NCBI GenBank assembly: GCA_963539215.1
Contig: CAUTJT010000009.1
Span: 1-61,114 of the forward strand
Reading direction: 5' to 3'
Length of the DNA: 61,114 nt
From: CAURNT01 sp963539215
GTDB lineage: Bacteria; Fusobacteriota; Fusobacteriia; Fusobacteriales; Leptotrichiaceae
A model generated the notes under the pieces. The model saw only the letters and a list, made by a program, of their open reading frames with translations. It had not been told where the DNA came from and did no database searches. Shown here one piece after another: positions 41,957-51,142 of this stretch (within the stretch, counting starts at the first letter, position 1; every line of letters begins with the position of its first letter). The translations under genes and the position numbers were made by a program.

Positions 41957-42640
41957 ATGAAAATAGAAATATGCGCTGGAAACATAGAAGATATACTTAT
42001 TGCAAATAAACTTAAAAATATAGCTCGTATAGAATTAAATCAAGGACTTAGTACAGGTGGTATTACTCCTAGTTTTTCTTTAGTTAAAAAAGCTCTCGAA
42101 TTGTCTAGGCATGAAATTATAGTAATGATACGAACTCGAGAAGGATCTTTTTCATATACAGAAAATGAATTTAACGTAATGTATGATGATGCTAAGAATT
42201 TTCTTGATATGGGTGTAAATGGTATAGTTTTTGGTTTTCTTGATAAAAATTTAGATATAGATATAACTAAAACTAAAAAAATGATATCTTTAGCTCATCA
42301 ATATGGTAAAGAAGCTATATTTCATAGAGCAATAGATGTAAGTTCTGATTACCTTAAAAACATCACTCTTTTAAAAAATATAGGCATAGATAGAATACTT
42401 ACTTCAGGTCATGAAAAAACAGCTATACTAGGATTAGATAACTTAATTGAAGCTAAAAAAATATTTAATAATATTTTACCTGGAAGTGGTATAACAAATG
42501 AAAATTTAAATGAATTTATAGAAGTTGGTTTTACAGAAGTTCATGGAAGCTTTTCAAAACCAATAAAAAATATATATGAAATTGATTTTGGAACTTATAC
42601 TATAACATCAGAAAATACTTTTAATAGCTTGACTTTATAG
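41957..42640 (+). CDS. cutC: CutC family protein
   Basis: The 227-residue TIM-barrel protein matches CutC: KIEICAGNIEDIL at the start, RIELNQGLSTGGITPS, the VMIRTREGSFSYT block, GVNGIVFGFLD and FHRAIDV. CutC was first linked to copper tolerance in E. coli, but the biochemical role is still unsettled and a sugar-phosphate-type enzyme is possible. GGAGATGATAAT precedes the ATG. It is on the plus strand together with the tetR gene, which follows by about 35 bases. Confidence 0.92.
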   Translation: MKIEICAGNIEDILIANKLKNIARIELNQGLSTGGITPSFSLVKKALELSRHEIIVMIRTREGSFSYTENEFNVMYDDAKNFLDMGVNGIVFGFLDKNLDIDITKTKKMISLAHQYGKEAIFHRAIDVSSDYLKNITLLKNIGIDRILTSGHEKTAILGLDNLIEAKKIFNNILPGSGITNENLNEFIEVGFTEVHGSFSKPIKNIYEIDFGTYTITSENTFNSLTL

Positions 42641-42675
42641 TATTTTGATATTAAAATATACTAGAGGTGAGTATT

Positions 42676-43308
42676 TTGAAAAATAATATTGAGAAAAAAA
42701 GTTTGACCGAAAAAAAAGAATTCGTCATAGAAAAGTCTGCTGAACTTTTTTTTAGAAATGGTTATGTTAACACAGGTTTAAATGACATACTTAAAGCATG
42801 CGATATCGCAAAAGGTTCATTTTATTATTACTTTTCAAGTAAAGATGAAGTTTTATTAAAAGTAATAGATTTTCATAAAGATAAAATAATATCTTTATTT
42901 TCTGATACTGTTGATGATTTATCCATATTTAAATTAAAATCTTTTTTCTCAAAATTTTTTGAAAATATAGTAATAATAAAAAATATTGATAATAGCTTTT
43001 TCTACGGAGGATCTCCCCTAGGAAATTTAAATGCTGAAATGTCTAATATCAATAATGAAATTAATCATAAAATAAAAGAAGCTTATTTTGAAATAGAAAA
43101 TACAATTTCTTTATTTCTTCAAACTTTAGGTCACGTATATCCTAAATATCAATCAAATAATGTTATTTTGTATTCTGAATTATTATTAAATAATCTAGAG
43201 GGTACTTGCTTAAAGTTAAAAAGAATAAAAAATAGTTCACCTGTAGAAGAATTTTTAATGTTCTTTGATTTAATAATAGAGAAAATGATAAATGATAAAA
43301 TTGATTAA
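42676..43308 (+). CDS. TetR/AcrR family transcriptional regulator
   Basis: The 210-residue protein has an N-terminal TetR helix-turn-helix (SAELFFRNGYVNTGLNDILK, ending AKGSFYYYFSSKDEVLLKVI; residues about 16-65) and a helical ligand domain. I chose the TTG at 42676, which GAGGTGA precedes at good spacing; the GTG at 42667 lies inside that ribosome site. It follows cutC in the same direction and may control that gene or a distant transporter. The ligand is unknown. Confidence 0.87.
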   Translation: MKNNIEKKSLTEKKEFVIEKSAELFFRNGYVNTGLNDILKACDIAKGSFYYYFSSKDEVLLKVIDFHKDKIISLFSDTVDDLSIFKLKSFFSKFFENIVIIKNIDNSFFYGGSPLGNLNAEMSNINNEINHKIKEAYFEIENTISLFLQTLGHVYPKYQSNNVILYSELLLNNLEGTCLKLKRIKNSSPVEEFLMFFDLIIEKMINDKID

Positions 43309-43312
43309 AATA

Positions 43313-43350
43313 AAATAGATACTAAGATTTAAATTCTTAGTATCTATTTT
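43313..43350. terminator. Bidirectional terminator between tetR and lipoprotein
   Basis: A perfect 15-bp stem (43313-43327 and 43335-43349) with AAAT at the outer ends gives T runs on both strands (TTTTTTAC on plus; TTTTATTTTAATC on minus). It serves both converging units. Confidence 0.9.
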
Positions 43351-43635
43351 TTACTTTACATAGTTTTCTATACTATATTTCACTATTTCTCCATCTTCAT
43401 TTATATTCAAATTATATATTTTATCAACACCATAAAGTGTTACATACCACATTCCATATCCTCTTTTAATAATTTTAGCATCTTTATATTCTATTAATTC
43501 TCCATTTTTTTCTTTTACATATTTTGAAGCAAAAGATGTTATCTCCTTAACGTTATATTTAGATATAGGAGTTGATATCGTATAACAAGAAAACATTGTT
43601 GTTAAAAAAATTATACTCATTAATATTTTACGCAT
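43351..43635 (-). CDS. Small lipoprotein, function unknown
   Basis: From the ATG at 43635 (GAGGTG 6 bases upstream) the product is 94 residues with a lipoprotein signal (hydrophobic stretch ending TMFSC, Cys17). The mature part of about 78 residues is beta-rich, with KRGYGMWYVTLYGVDKIYNLNINEDG suggesting a small PepSY-like or cystatin-like fold. It overlaps the end of nrnA by 8 bases. Family not recognised. Confidence 0.65.
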   Translation of the reverse strand: MRKILMSIIFLTTMFSCYTISTPISKYNVKEITSFASKYVKEKNGELIEYKDAKIIKRGYGMWYVTLYGVDKIYNLNINEDGEIVKYSIENYVK

Positions 43636-44581
43636 TTTTATCACCTCTTAAATTTTCTATAATTTTATTTAATATATATTGTATATCTCCATCAAATCTA
43701 AATCCTGCAGCTAACTTATGACCACCCCCATTAAAATTTGAAGCCAATTTATTAACATCTACATGTTTGGATCTAATGCTACCTTTCCAATTTAAATTTT
43801 CATCTTGTCTTATAAACATAGAAATTTCAACATCATCTATACCCGCTAATAATTCTGATATACCATCAGTTTCATCATCAGTTACTCCTAATTTATTCAT
43901 CTCATCTTTAGTTAATATAAAATATGCCAATTCAATATCTTTTATATATTTAAATTCTTGTAAAGCCATACCAAAAATCTTAGCTTTTCCAACACTTCTA
44001 GAAAATAATATACTTGAAATCTCTCTATTATTTATCCCTACTTCCATTAATTTAGAAGCTATATAAAAAGTTTCTTTAGTTACATTAGAATGTCTAAAAT
44101 TACCCGTATCATTTATTATACCTAAATACATAAATTTTGCAATTTGACTATCTAATTCTATATCAAATACATCTAAAAACTTATATAATAATTCAGAAGC
44201 TGAAGATATATTTTCTACATAATTAATATTTAAATATTTAGTATTACTTACGTGATGATCGATATTTATAGTATTCTTAGCTATTTTAAAAATTTCATTA
44301 TTGATAGCAGCTCTTTCCATATTAGCTGTATCCAACATTATTACCAACTCTACTTCTTCATCATTATATTCTGATTTCACATATTTACTTTCTTCAAATT
44401 TTTTAATAAATTTAGGTAATTCATACTGTATTACTATATCTACTTTTTTACTTGGATTATATTTTTCTATCATAAACTTAAACGCAAATAAAGCACCAAA
44501 AGCATCACCATCTGGATTTATATGTGCAGATAGAACTATATTATTATATTTATCTATTTCTTCTTTAATTTTATTTAACAT
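43628..44581 (-). CDS. nrnA: DHH family oligoribonuclease/pAp-phosphatase (NrnA-like)
   Basis: NrnA-type enzymes degrade 2-5-nucleotide RNAs and dephosphorylate 3',5'-pAp. The 317-residue protein has the DHH domain metal ligands His20, Asp24 and Asp26 (SAHINPDGDAFG), Asp84 (MLDTANMER) and Asp108-His109-His110 (NIDHHVSN), then the DHHA1 domain with the substrate motif NGGGHKLAAG near 290. Length is typical. It follows ruvC by 8 bases. Confidence 0.92.
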   Translation of the reverse strand: MLNKIKEEIDKYNNIVLSAHINPDGDAFGALFAFKFMIEKYNPSKKVDIVIQYELPKFIKKFEESKYVKSEYNDEEVELVIMLDTANMERAAINNEIFKIAKNTINIDHHVSNTKYLNINYVENISSASELLYKFLDVFDIELDSQIAKFMYLGIINDTGNFRHSNVTKETFYIASKLMEVGINNREISSILFSRSVGKAKIFGMALQEFKYIKDIELAYFILTKDEMNKLGVTDDETDGISELLAGIDDVEISMFIRQDENLNWKGSIRSKHVDVNKLASNFNGGGHKLAAGFRFDGDIQYILNKIIENLRGDKNA

Positions 44582-44589
44582 TATATCTC

Positions 44590-45177
44590 CTATTTTTTCT
44601 TTATAATATTCTTATAGTCTGCTAGACTGATTTCATTAGCTTTTTTCATTTTTAATTTAGTAACATTATTAACTAAACCTCTAGGATTATTAAGTAAGGC
44701 TCCAACCCCTTTTATTGTATTTATATGATTTATAGCTATAGCTATAGCATCTGCAGCATCATCAGGCTTTGGTATTTCATTAAGTTTTAAAATTACTTTA
44801 GTCATTTCCTGAACTTGCTTTTTAGTTGCTCTCCCATATCCTGTAATTCCAGTTTTTACTTGTAACGGAGTATAATTATATATATCTATTCCTGATAATT
44901 GTGCTTTAAGTATTATTACACCACGAGCTTGAGCAACACTAATTATAGTTTTTTGATTTTTAAAGAAAAATAATTCTTCTATAGCCATATGATCTGGCTT
45001 ATATAAATTTATTAAACTTTCAACTCTAAAATATACCTGTTCTAGTCTAAGAGATAAACTATCCTCTTTATTTGTATATATACATCCATAATCTATTAAT
45101 TCTATTTTATTATTGGTATAATCTATTATAGAATAACCCACTATAGCTGTACCTGGATCTATTCCTAAAACTCTCAT
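44590..45177 (-). CDS. ruvC: Holliday junction resolvase RuvC
   Basis: RuvC cuts Holliday junctions in symmetric pairs. From the ATG at 45177 the protein has 195 residues: GIDPGT with Asp7, AIEELFF with Glu67/Glu68, and the late acidic pair in KPDDAADAIAIAI, completing the four-carboxylate site. A C-terminal tail of about 35 lysine-rich residues extends beyond the usual length of about 160. The GTG at 45183 lies too close to the RBS. ruvA and ruvB are not in the window. Confidence 0.95.
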   Translation of the reverse strand: MRVLGIDPGTAIVGYSIIDYTNNKIELIDYGCIYTNKEDSLSLRLEQVYFRVESLINLYKPDHMAIEELFFFKNQKTIISVAQARGVIILKAQLSGIDIYNYTPLQVKTGITGYGRATKKQVQEMTKVILKLNEIPKPDDAADAIAIAINHINTIKGVGALLNNPRGLVNNVTKLKMKKANEISLADYKNIIKKK

Positions 45178-45198
45178 ATTCACCTCTTTCTATGTACT

Positions 45199-45226
45199 AT
45201 TATACTTTATTTTTAAATTTTTTCAA
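45199..45226 (-). promoter_or_regulatory. Promoter of ruvC-nrnA-lipoprotein
   Basis: Minus strand TTGAAA (45221-45226), 16-base spacer, TATAAT (45199-45204), about 22 bases before the start. Bases 45227-45330, to the right, hold only AT-rich sequence in which I see nothing. Confidence 0.62.
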
Positions 45227-45340
45227 TATAAAGATTTAATTTTTATATATTTAAAAATATAAAAATAAATTCATAAAGAGAAACAAATATTAATTTTATA
45301 ATAAATTTCATCAATAAAAACAACAATATCTTGACTTTGT

Positions 45341-45369
45341 TTGAAAATATATAATTAAAATGATATAAT
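45341..45369 (+). promoter_or_regulatory. Promoter of ldh
   Basis: Plus strand TTGAAA (45341-45346), 17-base spacer, TATAAT (45364-45369), with TGA giving an extended -10. A second -35-like TTGACT sits 10 bases upstream (45331-45336) and may mark an overlapping promoter. Confidence 0.75.
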
Positions 45370-45396
45370 TTAGAAAAAGAATAAATTGGAGGAATC

Positions 45397-46326
45397 ATGA
45401 AAAAAACATCAAAAGTTTCAATAATTGGAGCTGGATTTGTTGGTTCAGCTACAACTTTATCTGTAGTACTTTCAGGGCTTGCATCACATGTTGTACTAGT
45501 TGATTTGAATAAAGAAAAAGCAGAAGGTGAAGTTTTAGATATTGCACATGGTGCAGCATTTATTAAAGCAGTAAATATAGTTTCAGGTGAATATAGAGAT
45601 ACCGAAGATTCAGATATAGTAATAATAACAGCAGGTGCTAATCAAAAACCTGGAGAAACTAGACTTGATCTAGTTCATAAAAATGTAGCTATATTCAAAA
45701 CTATAATACCACAAGTTGCACGTTATTCTCCTAATGCCGTATTAGTTATAGCTACTAATCCTGTAGATATACTTACATGGGTTGCATATAAATTATCAGG
45801 TTTCCCTTCTAATAGAGTTATAGGTACAGGTACTGTACTTGATACTTCAAGATTAAGATATTATCTTGCAGAAGAATTTGATTTAGATGCTAGAAATATA
45901 CATGCGTATATTATAGGAGAACACGGTGACTCTGAATTTCCTGTATGGTCTTCAGCTTCAATAGGTCCTTTAAGCTTTTATGAATTTTGCGCAAGAGAAG
46001 GTAAGGATCCAGAAAAATTAAAAGAGAATATACATGATAAGGTTAAAAACTCAGCTTATGATATTATTTCAAGAAAAGGATATACAAACTATGCAATAGG
46101 AATGGCTACTAGAAGAATTGTAGAAGCTATACTTAGAGATGAGCATTCTATACTTACAGTTTCATCATACAACCAATTAGAAGATGTGTACTATTCAGTT
46201 CCAAACATAGTTGGAAGAAATGGACAACAATTAAAAATATGTCCAGAATTTGAAAAGTCAGAAAAAGAAAAGTTAGAAAATACTAAAAAGATTTTAAAAG
46301 ATATTATCAAAGAATTGGAATTATAA
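45397..46326 (+). CDS. ldh: L-lactate dehydrogenase
   Basis: Ldh reduces pyruvate to lactate with NADH, regenerating NAD+ for glycolysis. The 309-residue protein has the NAD-binding IIGAGFVGS at 9-17, the specificity loop ANQKPGETRLDL with Gln83 (lactate, not malate) and catalytic Arg89, and the catalytic His176 in GEHGDSE. Length matches the family. GGAGG precedes the ATG. It is a single-gene plus-strand unit with its own promoter and terminator. Confidence 0.97.
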   Translation: MKKTSKVSIIGAGFVGSATTLSVVLSGLASHVVLVDLNKEKAEGEVLDIAHGAAFIKAVNIVSGEYRDTEDSDIVIITAGANQKPGETRLDLVHKNVAIFKTIIPQVARYSPNAVLVIATNPVDILTWVAYKLSGFPSNRVIGTGTVLDTSRLRYYLAEEFDLDARNIHAYIIGEHGDSEFPVWSSASIGPLSFYEFCAREGKDPEKLKENIHDKVKNSAYDIISRKGYTNYAIGMATRRIVEAILRDEHSILTVSSYNQLEDVYYSVPNIVGRNGQQLKICPEFEKSEKEKLENTKKILKDIIKELEL

Positions 46327-46331
46327 TACAA

Positions 46332-46363
46332 AAGGCTTAAATAGAATACTCTATTTAAGCCTT
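46332..46363. terminator. Bidirectional terminator between ldh and lipoprotein
   Basis: A perfect 14-bp stem (46332-46345 and 46350-46363) with a 4-base loop. It ends in ATATTTATTT on the plus strand and TTTTGTATT on the minus strand, so it can serve both converging genes. Confidence 0.82.
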
Positions 46364-46367
46364 ATAT

Positions 46368-46877
46368 TTATTTAAAATCTACAACTATATTATTTTCTCC
46401 TATATAAACATTTTCTATAAGATTTGGATTTATACCCTTAGCTCTAAAATCATAAATTTCATTATTATCTAACAATGTATAAACTATACCATTTGATATT
46501 TGTTTAATTTGAGCTTGATCTAATATACCAGTGATCTTTCTTATTCTAATATTATTTGTATATAATTTTCCATTTCTATACTTAATTCCTGTTTCAACAT
46601 ATATCTTCATCTCATTAGTTGAGCTTGGTAAAAATATTGCACTTAAAACATTGCTTACTTCAAGTTTTATAACTACTTGTAATTTATTATTTTCTACATA
46701 AACATCTTCTACTGTACTTGTTCCCTTAACAACTACAAAATCTTGACTTCCATTAACTTTAGCTGCCACTGATTTTTTAACTTCTGAATTTGGCACATTA
46801 TATTTATCTATAATAGATAAAGCCGAACATGATATGAAAAATAAACTCATAAATATTCCTAAAACATATTTTTTCAT
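46368..46877 (-). CDS. DUF1439-like lipoprotein
   Basis: The 169-residue protein has a lipoprotein signal (ending FFISC, Cys17). The mature part has alternating strands and the order of segments (IDKYNVPNSEVKKSVAAK, then NKLQVVIKLEV, GKLYTNNIRIRKI, LDNNEIYDF and NNIVVDF) resembles the YceB/DUF1439 outer-membrane lipoproteins. The similarity is by pattern only. The function of that family is not known; lipid binding has been suggested. It overlaps the stop of trpS by 4 bases and is the last gene of the sepF unit. Confidence 0.62.
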   Translation of the reverse strand: MKKYVLGIFMSLFFISCSALSIIDKYNVPNSEVKKSVAAKVNGSQDFVVVKGTSTVEDVYVENNKLQVVIKLEVSNVLSAIFLPSSTNEMKIYVETGIKYRNGKLYTNNIRIRKITGILDQAQIKQISNGIVYTLLDNNEIYDFRAKGINPNLIENVYIGENNIVVDFK

Positions 46878-47851
46878 AAATTTCCTCCAATAAGTCCTAC
46901 AACTTCTCTTACTTCTTTCATTTTTTTACTAGCTATTTCATTAGCTCTATAACTACCTTCTTTTAATATTTTATTTACATAATCTAAATTATTTTCTAAT
47001 TTAAATCTTATTTCTCTTTGTTCCTTAAAATAATCTAATATTCTTTCTAACAGCTCTTTTTTAGCATGTCCATATCCATAATTCCCCGCAAGAAATTTTT
47101 CTTTCATAATATTTAATTCTTTTTCTGTAGAAAATAAAGAATACAATTTTGTTATATTATTATCTGGATTTTTAGGTTCTTCCAGTGGAGTTGAATCTGT
47201 AACTATGCTCATAACTTGCTTTTTCAATTCTTTTTCTGGAACATACATATTTATAATATTACCATAAGATTTAGACATTTTATCACCATCTGTACCAACA
47301 ACAGTTGCTACTGTATCAAGAATAAGGGCATCTGGTAATTTAAATATTTCTTTATCATAAAATTCATTAAATCTAGTCGCAAAATCACGAGTAAATTCTA
47401 TATGCTGTTTTTGATCCTTACCTACAGGCACAAGATCCGTGTCGTATATTAATATATCTGAAGCCATTAAAACCGGATAATTAAACAAACCAACATTAGG
47501 TTTAACACCTTTAGCAATCTTATCTTTATATGCATGTCCTCTTTCAAGTAAAGCCATAGGAGTTAAGTTAGATAATATCCACATAAGCTCAGTATGTAAA
47601 GGAACTGAAGATTGTAAAAATATAGTTGATTTTTTAGGATCTAATCCTGCAGCTATATAATCCATTACAATATTTATACTTTGTTTTCTTAAAATTTCTG
47701 GATTTATTTGACTAGTTAACGAATGATAATCTGCAATAAAATACAGTCCTTCATAATTATTTTGCATATCAACAAACTGTTTCAATGCACCAAAGTAATT
47801 ACCAAGATGCAATACACCACTTGGTTGTATACCTGATAAACTTCTTTTCAT
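46874..47851 (-). CDS. trpS: Tryptophanyl-tRNA synthetase
   Basis: TrpS charges tRNA-Trp. The 325-residue class I enzyme has GIQPSGVLHLGNYFGAL at 7-23, with the HIGH motif as HLGN (15-18), the tryptophan-site GLYFIADYHSLT, the PVGKDQKQHIEFTRD block and the KMSKS motif in DGDKMSKSYGN near 195. Length is typical. It lies 11 bases after udk. No T-box leader is visible; it is an internal operon gene. Confidence 0.97.
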   Translation of the reverse strand: MKRSLSGIQPSGVLHLGNYFGALKQFVDMQNNYEGLYFIADYHSLTSQINPEILRKQSINIVMDYIAAGLDPKKSTIFLQSSVPLHTELMWILSNLTPMALLERGHAYKDKIAKGVKPNVGLFNYPVLMASDILIYDTDLVPVGKDQKQHIEFTRDFATRFNEFYDKEIFKLPDALILDTVATVVGTDGDKMSKSYGNIINMYVPEKELKKQVMSIVTDSTPLEEPKNPDNNITKLYSLFSTEKELNIMKEKFLAGNYGYGHAKKELLERILDYFKEQREIRFKLENNLDYVNKILKEGSYRANEIASKKMKEVREVVGLIGGNL

Positions 47852-47862
47852 ATTTTACCTCT

Positions 47863-48498
47863 TTATAACGTATTTTTTCTAATTAAATATCTTAATCTAC
47901 TAGAAACCATTTTTATTCCTATTTCATTTTCTTTACCTCTTGGTATTATAACATCAGCATATCTTTTAGAGGGTTCAACAAATTCAAGATGCATAGGTTT
48001 AACTGTTTTTATATATTGATTTTTTATATTTTCAAAACTTCTACCCCTTTCTTGAATATCTCTTTCCATTCTTCTTAAAAGTCTTTCATCATCATCAGTA
48101 TCTACAAATATCTTCATATCAAGAAGTTCTCTTATCTTAGGTACTGATAATATCAATATACCTTCAACTATAATTATAGGTTTAGATTCTATTATTTCAG
48201 TCTCTTTACATCTATTATATTCTGAGAAATTATATATAGGTTTTTCTATAGTATTGCCATTTTTTAAATCTATAATATGTTTTTCTAAAAGTTCAAAATC
48301 TATTACATCTGGATGATCATAATTCAATTTCACTCTTTCTTCAAAAGGCATTTCATCATTTTTTATATAATAAGAATCTTGTTCAAGTAATAAGGCTTCT
48401 GCTCCACCTTTTTTTAAATCTTCAAGAATTGCTTGCGCTATACTTGTCTTACCACTACCAGTTCCTCCAGCTATTCCAATAACAATAGCTTTTTTCAT
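47863..48498 (-). CDS. udk: Uridine kinase
   Basis: Udk phosphorylates uridine and cytidine to their 5'-monophosphates in pyrimidine salvage. The 211-residue P-loop protein has GIAGGTGSGKTSIA (8-21), the LEQDSYYIKND substrate block, YNHPDVIDF-type YDHPDVIDFELL and the DERLLRRMERDIQERGR lid. Length is standard. GGAGGAAAT precedes the ATG. It is encoded between an EIIA gene and trpS. Confidence 0.96.
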   Translation of the reverse strand: MKKAIVIGIAGGTGSGKTSIAQAILEDLKKGGAEALLLEQDSYYIKNDEMPFEERVKLNYDHPDVIDFELLEKHIIDLKNGNTIEKPIYNFSEYNRCKETEIIESKPIIIVEGILILSVPKIRELLDMKIFVDTDDDERLLRRMERDIQERGRSFENIKNQYIKTVKPMHLEFVEPSKRYADVIIPRGKENEIGIKMVSSRLRYLIRKNTL

Positions 48499-48506
48499 AT
48501 TTCCTC

Positions 48507-48965
48507 CTATAGTGAACCTAATATCTTTTTAACTTCTACTTTTTCATTAGTACCTATTAATTTTTCTAATAAATCATCTTCATATGATAATTTAGAAATT
48601 TTTTGTAATAAGTCTAAATGTTCTCTTTTTGTACTTTCAGGGCTAGCAATCATAAAGAATAATTTTGAAGGTTCTCCATCAAAAGAATCAAAATCTAAAC
48701 CTTCTGGAACTATAGCAACTGCTAAAGCTATTTTATTAATAGCTGGTGATTTAGCATGAGGTATAGCTATACCATCTTGCATTCCTGTTGATGTAAGATT
48801 TTCTCTTTCTATCAAATCTTCTAAAAATGTATCAAACATTCCTTCTTTTACTATACCTTCATCACCTAAAAATAAAGATGCCATTTCTTTTAAAATATCT
48901 TCTTTATTTGTAGATTTTAATCCAAATACTATTCTATTTTCATTTAAAAAATCTGTTATATTCAT
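48507..48965 (-). CDS. PTS EIIA protein, nitrogen/fructose type (second copy)
   Basis: The 152-residue protein has the same fold and length as the one at 18109-18570, with the active histidine His70 in GIAIPHAKS and the TSTGMQDG loop before it. Outside these motifs the two differ considerably, so they are old paralogs rather than a recent duplication. With no IIB or IIC genes nearby it is probably regulatory or serves a remote transporter. GAGGTAAAAG precedes the ATG; miaA is 3 bases upstream. Confidence 0.85.
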   Translation of the reverse strand: MNITDFLNENRIVFGLKSTNKEDILKEMASLFLGDEGIVKEGMFDTFLEDLIERENLTSTGMQDGIAIPHAKSPAINKIALAVAIVPEGLDFDSFDGEPSKLFFMIASPESTKREHLDLLQKISKLSYEDDLLEKLIGTNEKVEVKKILGSL

Positions 48966-48968
48966 CTT

Positions 48969-49862
48969 TTACCTCATTTTTTTTAAAATATCTTCTATGA
49001 TTTCATCTTCTGACATCACACTTAAATTATATATATTATAATCATTATGATTTTTAAACCAAGTTATTTGTCTCTTAGCATAATTCCTTGTTCTTCTTTT
49101 TAATAAATCAACAGCTTCTTTAAGATTAGATTTACCATCAAAATAATCAAATAATTCTTTATAGCCAATAGCTTTATTATTAGGAAAAGTTTGATGTATA
49201 TACCTAGCTTCTTCTAAAAGTCCATTTTCTAACATAACATCTATTCTTTTATCTATAATTTTATAAAGCTCCTCTCTATCTCTAATAAGAAAAACTTTAT
49301 AAAAAGTATAATCATTATTTTTAATATTTTGTTTATTTAAATAGCTGAATTTTGAGTTTGTTAATTTACATACTTCTAAAGCTCTAATCACTCTAACCTT
49401 ATTTGCTTTATCTATATCCATATATGTTTCCAAATCTAATATTTTTAATTCTTCTAAAAGATCTTTTAAATCTCTAGATTCTAACTTAGATCTTAACTTT
49501 TCATCTCTTGAAGGTAAAATAGAAAAACCATCTGTTATTGAGGATATGTATAATCCTGTACCTCCAACTAACATATATTTTTTATCTTTATTATTAAGTA
49601 TATTATTTACTGCTTTTTCATAATCTCCTACAGAATAATCTACATCTGGATTAACCACATCTAACATATGATGCTTTATTCCTTGCATCTCATCAATTTT
49701 TATCTTTGCTGTACCAATATCCAAACCTTTATAAACTTGCATAGAATCAGCTGAAATTATTTCACAGCCTAAAATTTTTGCTAACTTTAAAGAGAGTGCA
49801 GTTTTACCTACACCCGTTGGACCAGCAATAACTAATGAATTATATAACATAAGTAAATTCAT
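48969..49862 (-). CDS. miaA: tRNA dimethylallyltransferase
   Basis: MiaA adds a dimethylallyl group to A37 of tRNAs reading UNN codons. The 297-residue protein has the P-loop GPTGVGKT at 14-21, ISADSMQVYKGLDIGTAK, GIKHHMLDV, the VGGTGLYI motif and the C-terminal RRTRNYAKRQITWF signature. Two ATGs (49862 and 49850) both lie within the end of obg; neither has ideal RBS spacing, so the exact start is uncertain. Confidence 0.95.
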   Translation of the reverse strand: MNLLMLYNSLVIAGPTGVGKTALSLKLAKILGCEIISADSMQVYKGLDIGTAKIKIDEMQGIKHHMLDVVNPDVDYSVGDYEKAVNNILNNKDKKYMLVGGTGLYISSITDGFSILPSRDEKLRSKLESRDLKDLLEELKILDLETYMDIDKANKVRVIRALEVCKLTNSKFSYLNKQNIKNNDYTFYKVFLIRDREELYKIIDKRIDVMLENGLLEEARYIHQTFPNNKAIGYKELFDYFDGKSNLKEAVDLLKRRTRNYAKRQITWFKNHNDYNIYNLSVMSEDEIIEDILKKMR

Positions 49863-51138
49863 ATCCTGCTATTATTATTGTATCTCCCTCAACTACACCA
49901 TTATCTTCTAATACTTTTTCCATACCTAATTTTCTCATTATTTGTAAGAATTGTATTATTCCCTCTTCACCTATAAGAACATATTTTCTAAGTACATTAT
50001 CAACAATTTGTCCCTTAACTTCATAAACCTCATCATCAAGTTTTTTAACTATCCAATCATCTTGTTTTTTAACAAGATCCGGTAAAACTTCATCTAAGTT
50101 GGCTTCTTCCTCTATTATATCTCTAGGAATCTCTTGGACTAATTTCCATATTTTACTTACTAAATCTTTTAAATTTTCACCTGTTAATATAGAACCAAAT
50201 ACTATATTTTCTTTTTCTATTCCATGAGAAACTATTTCTTTTTCAAACTTTTCTTTTAACTCTTCTACTCCATCATATAAATTATCTATTTTATTAGCAA
50301 ATACTATTTGCTTTTTATTTGATAATTTTTTAGAGAATTTGGATAGCTCCATATTTATTTTTTCAAAATCAACTATAGGATCTCTACCTTCAAAACCTGA
50401 AATATCTACTATATGTAAAATCAATTTACATCTTTCTATATGTTTTAAAAATCTATCTCCTAATCCAACCCCTTCATGAGCTCCTTCTATAAGACCTGGA
50501 ATATCTGCAATAACAAAACTTTCTTCATCACTTACTTTAACAACTCCAAGTTTCGGTTTTAAAGTAGTAAAATGATAATCTGCAACTTTAGATTTTGCTG
50601 CAGATACTTTATTTATAAAACTTGATTTTCCAACACTAGGATAACCTACTAGTGCTACATCAGCTAAAAGTTTTAACTCAAGTTTAACTTTTAATTCCAT
50701 ACCATCTTTACCCGATTCGGCTATTTTAGGAGCTTTTCTAATAGAAGATTTAAAATGAATATTTCCTCTTCCTCCTAAACCTCCCTTAAGTAAGACTACC
50801 TCTTCATTATCTTCATCAAGATCTACTAAAAGTTGTCCAGTTTCATAGTCTCTTATCATAGTCCCAACTGGAACTTCTATTATACAATCTTTACCAGAAG
50901 CACCCTTACATCTAGCTGCACTACCTTTAACTCCATCTTCAGCTTCAAACATTTTTTTTGTTTTAAAATCAACTAATGTATTAATGTTAGGATTGGCTCT
51001 AAATATTATACTTCCACCATTTCCTCCATCACCACCATCAGGACCACCGAATTGTACAAACTTTTCTCTTCTAAAAGTAGCTGCACCATCTCCCCCTTTT
51101 CCTGATTTTATTGTTATTATACTTTCATCAATAAACAT
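49840..51138 (-). CDS. obg: GTPase Obg/CgtA
   Basis: Obg is an essential GTPase acting in 50S ribosome assembly and stress signalling. The 432-residue protein has the glycine-rich Obg fold (1-158, with GGDGGNGGSI and GRGN), a G domain with Walker A GYPSVGKS at 165-172, switch DIPG near 213 and NKID near 285, and the C-terminal OCT domain (about 350-432), as in Gram-positive and fusobacterial Obg. It lies 4 bases after sepF and overlaps miaA by 23 bases. Confidence 0.97.
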   Translation of the reverse strand: MFIDESIITIKSGKGGDGAATFRREKFVQFGGPDGGDGGNGGSIIFRANPNINTLVDFKTKKMFEAEDGVKGSAARCKGASGKDCIIEVPVGTMIRDYETGQLLVDLDEDNEEVVLLKGGLGGRGNIHFKSSIRKAPKIAESGKDGMELKVKLELKLLADVALVGYPSVGKSSFINKVSAAKSKVADYHFTTLKPKLGVVKVSDEESFVIADIPGLIEGAHEGVGLGDRFLKHIERCKLILHIVDISGFEGRDPIVDFEKINMELSKFSKKLSNKKQIVFANKIDNLYDGVEELKEKFEKEIVSHGIEKENIVFGSILTGENLKDLVSKIWKLVQEIPRDIIEEEANLDEVLPDLVKKQDDWIVKKLDDEVYEVKGQIVDNVLRKYVLIGEEGIIQFLQIMRKLGMEKVLEDNGVVEGDTIIIAGYEFTYVI

Positions 51139-51142
51139 TATT

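Noticed and set aside
45184..45396. Search for a small RNA or Rex-type operator in the ruvC-ldh gap
   Set aside because: Apart from the two promoters the sequence is nearly all A and T with no stable fold and no TTGTGAA-type dyad.
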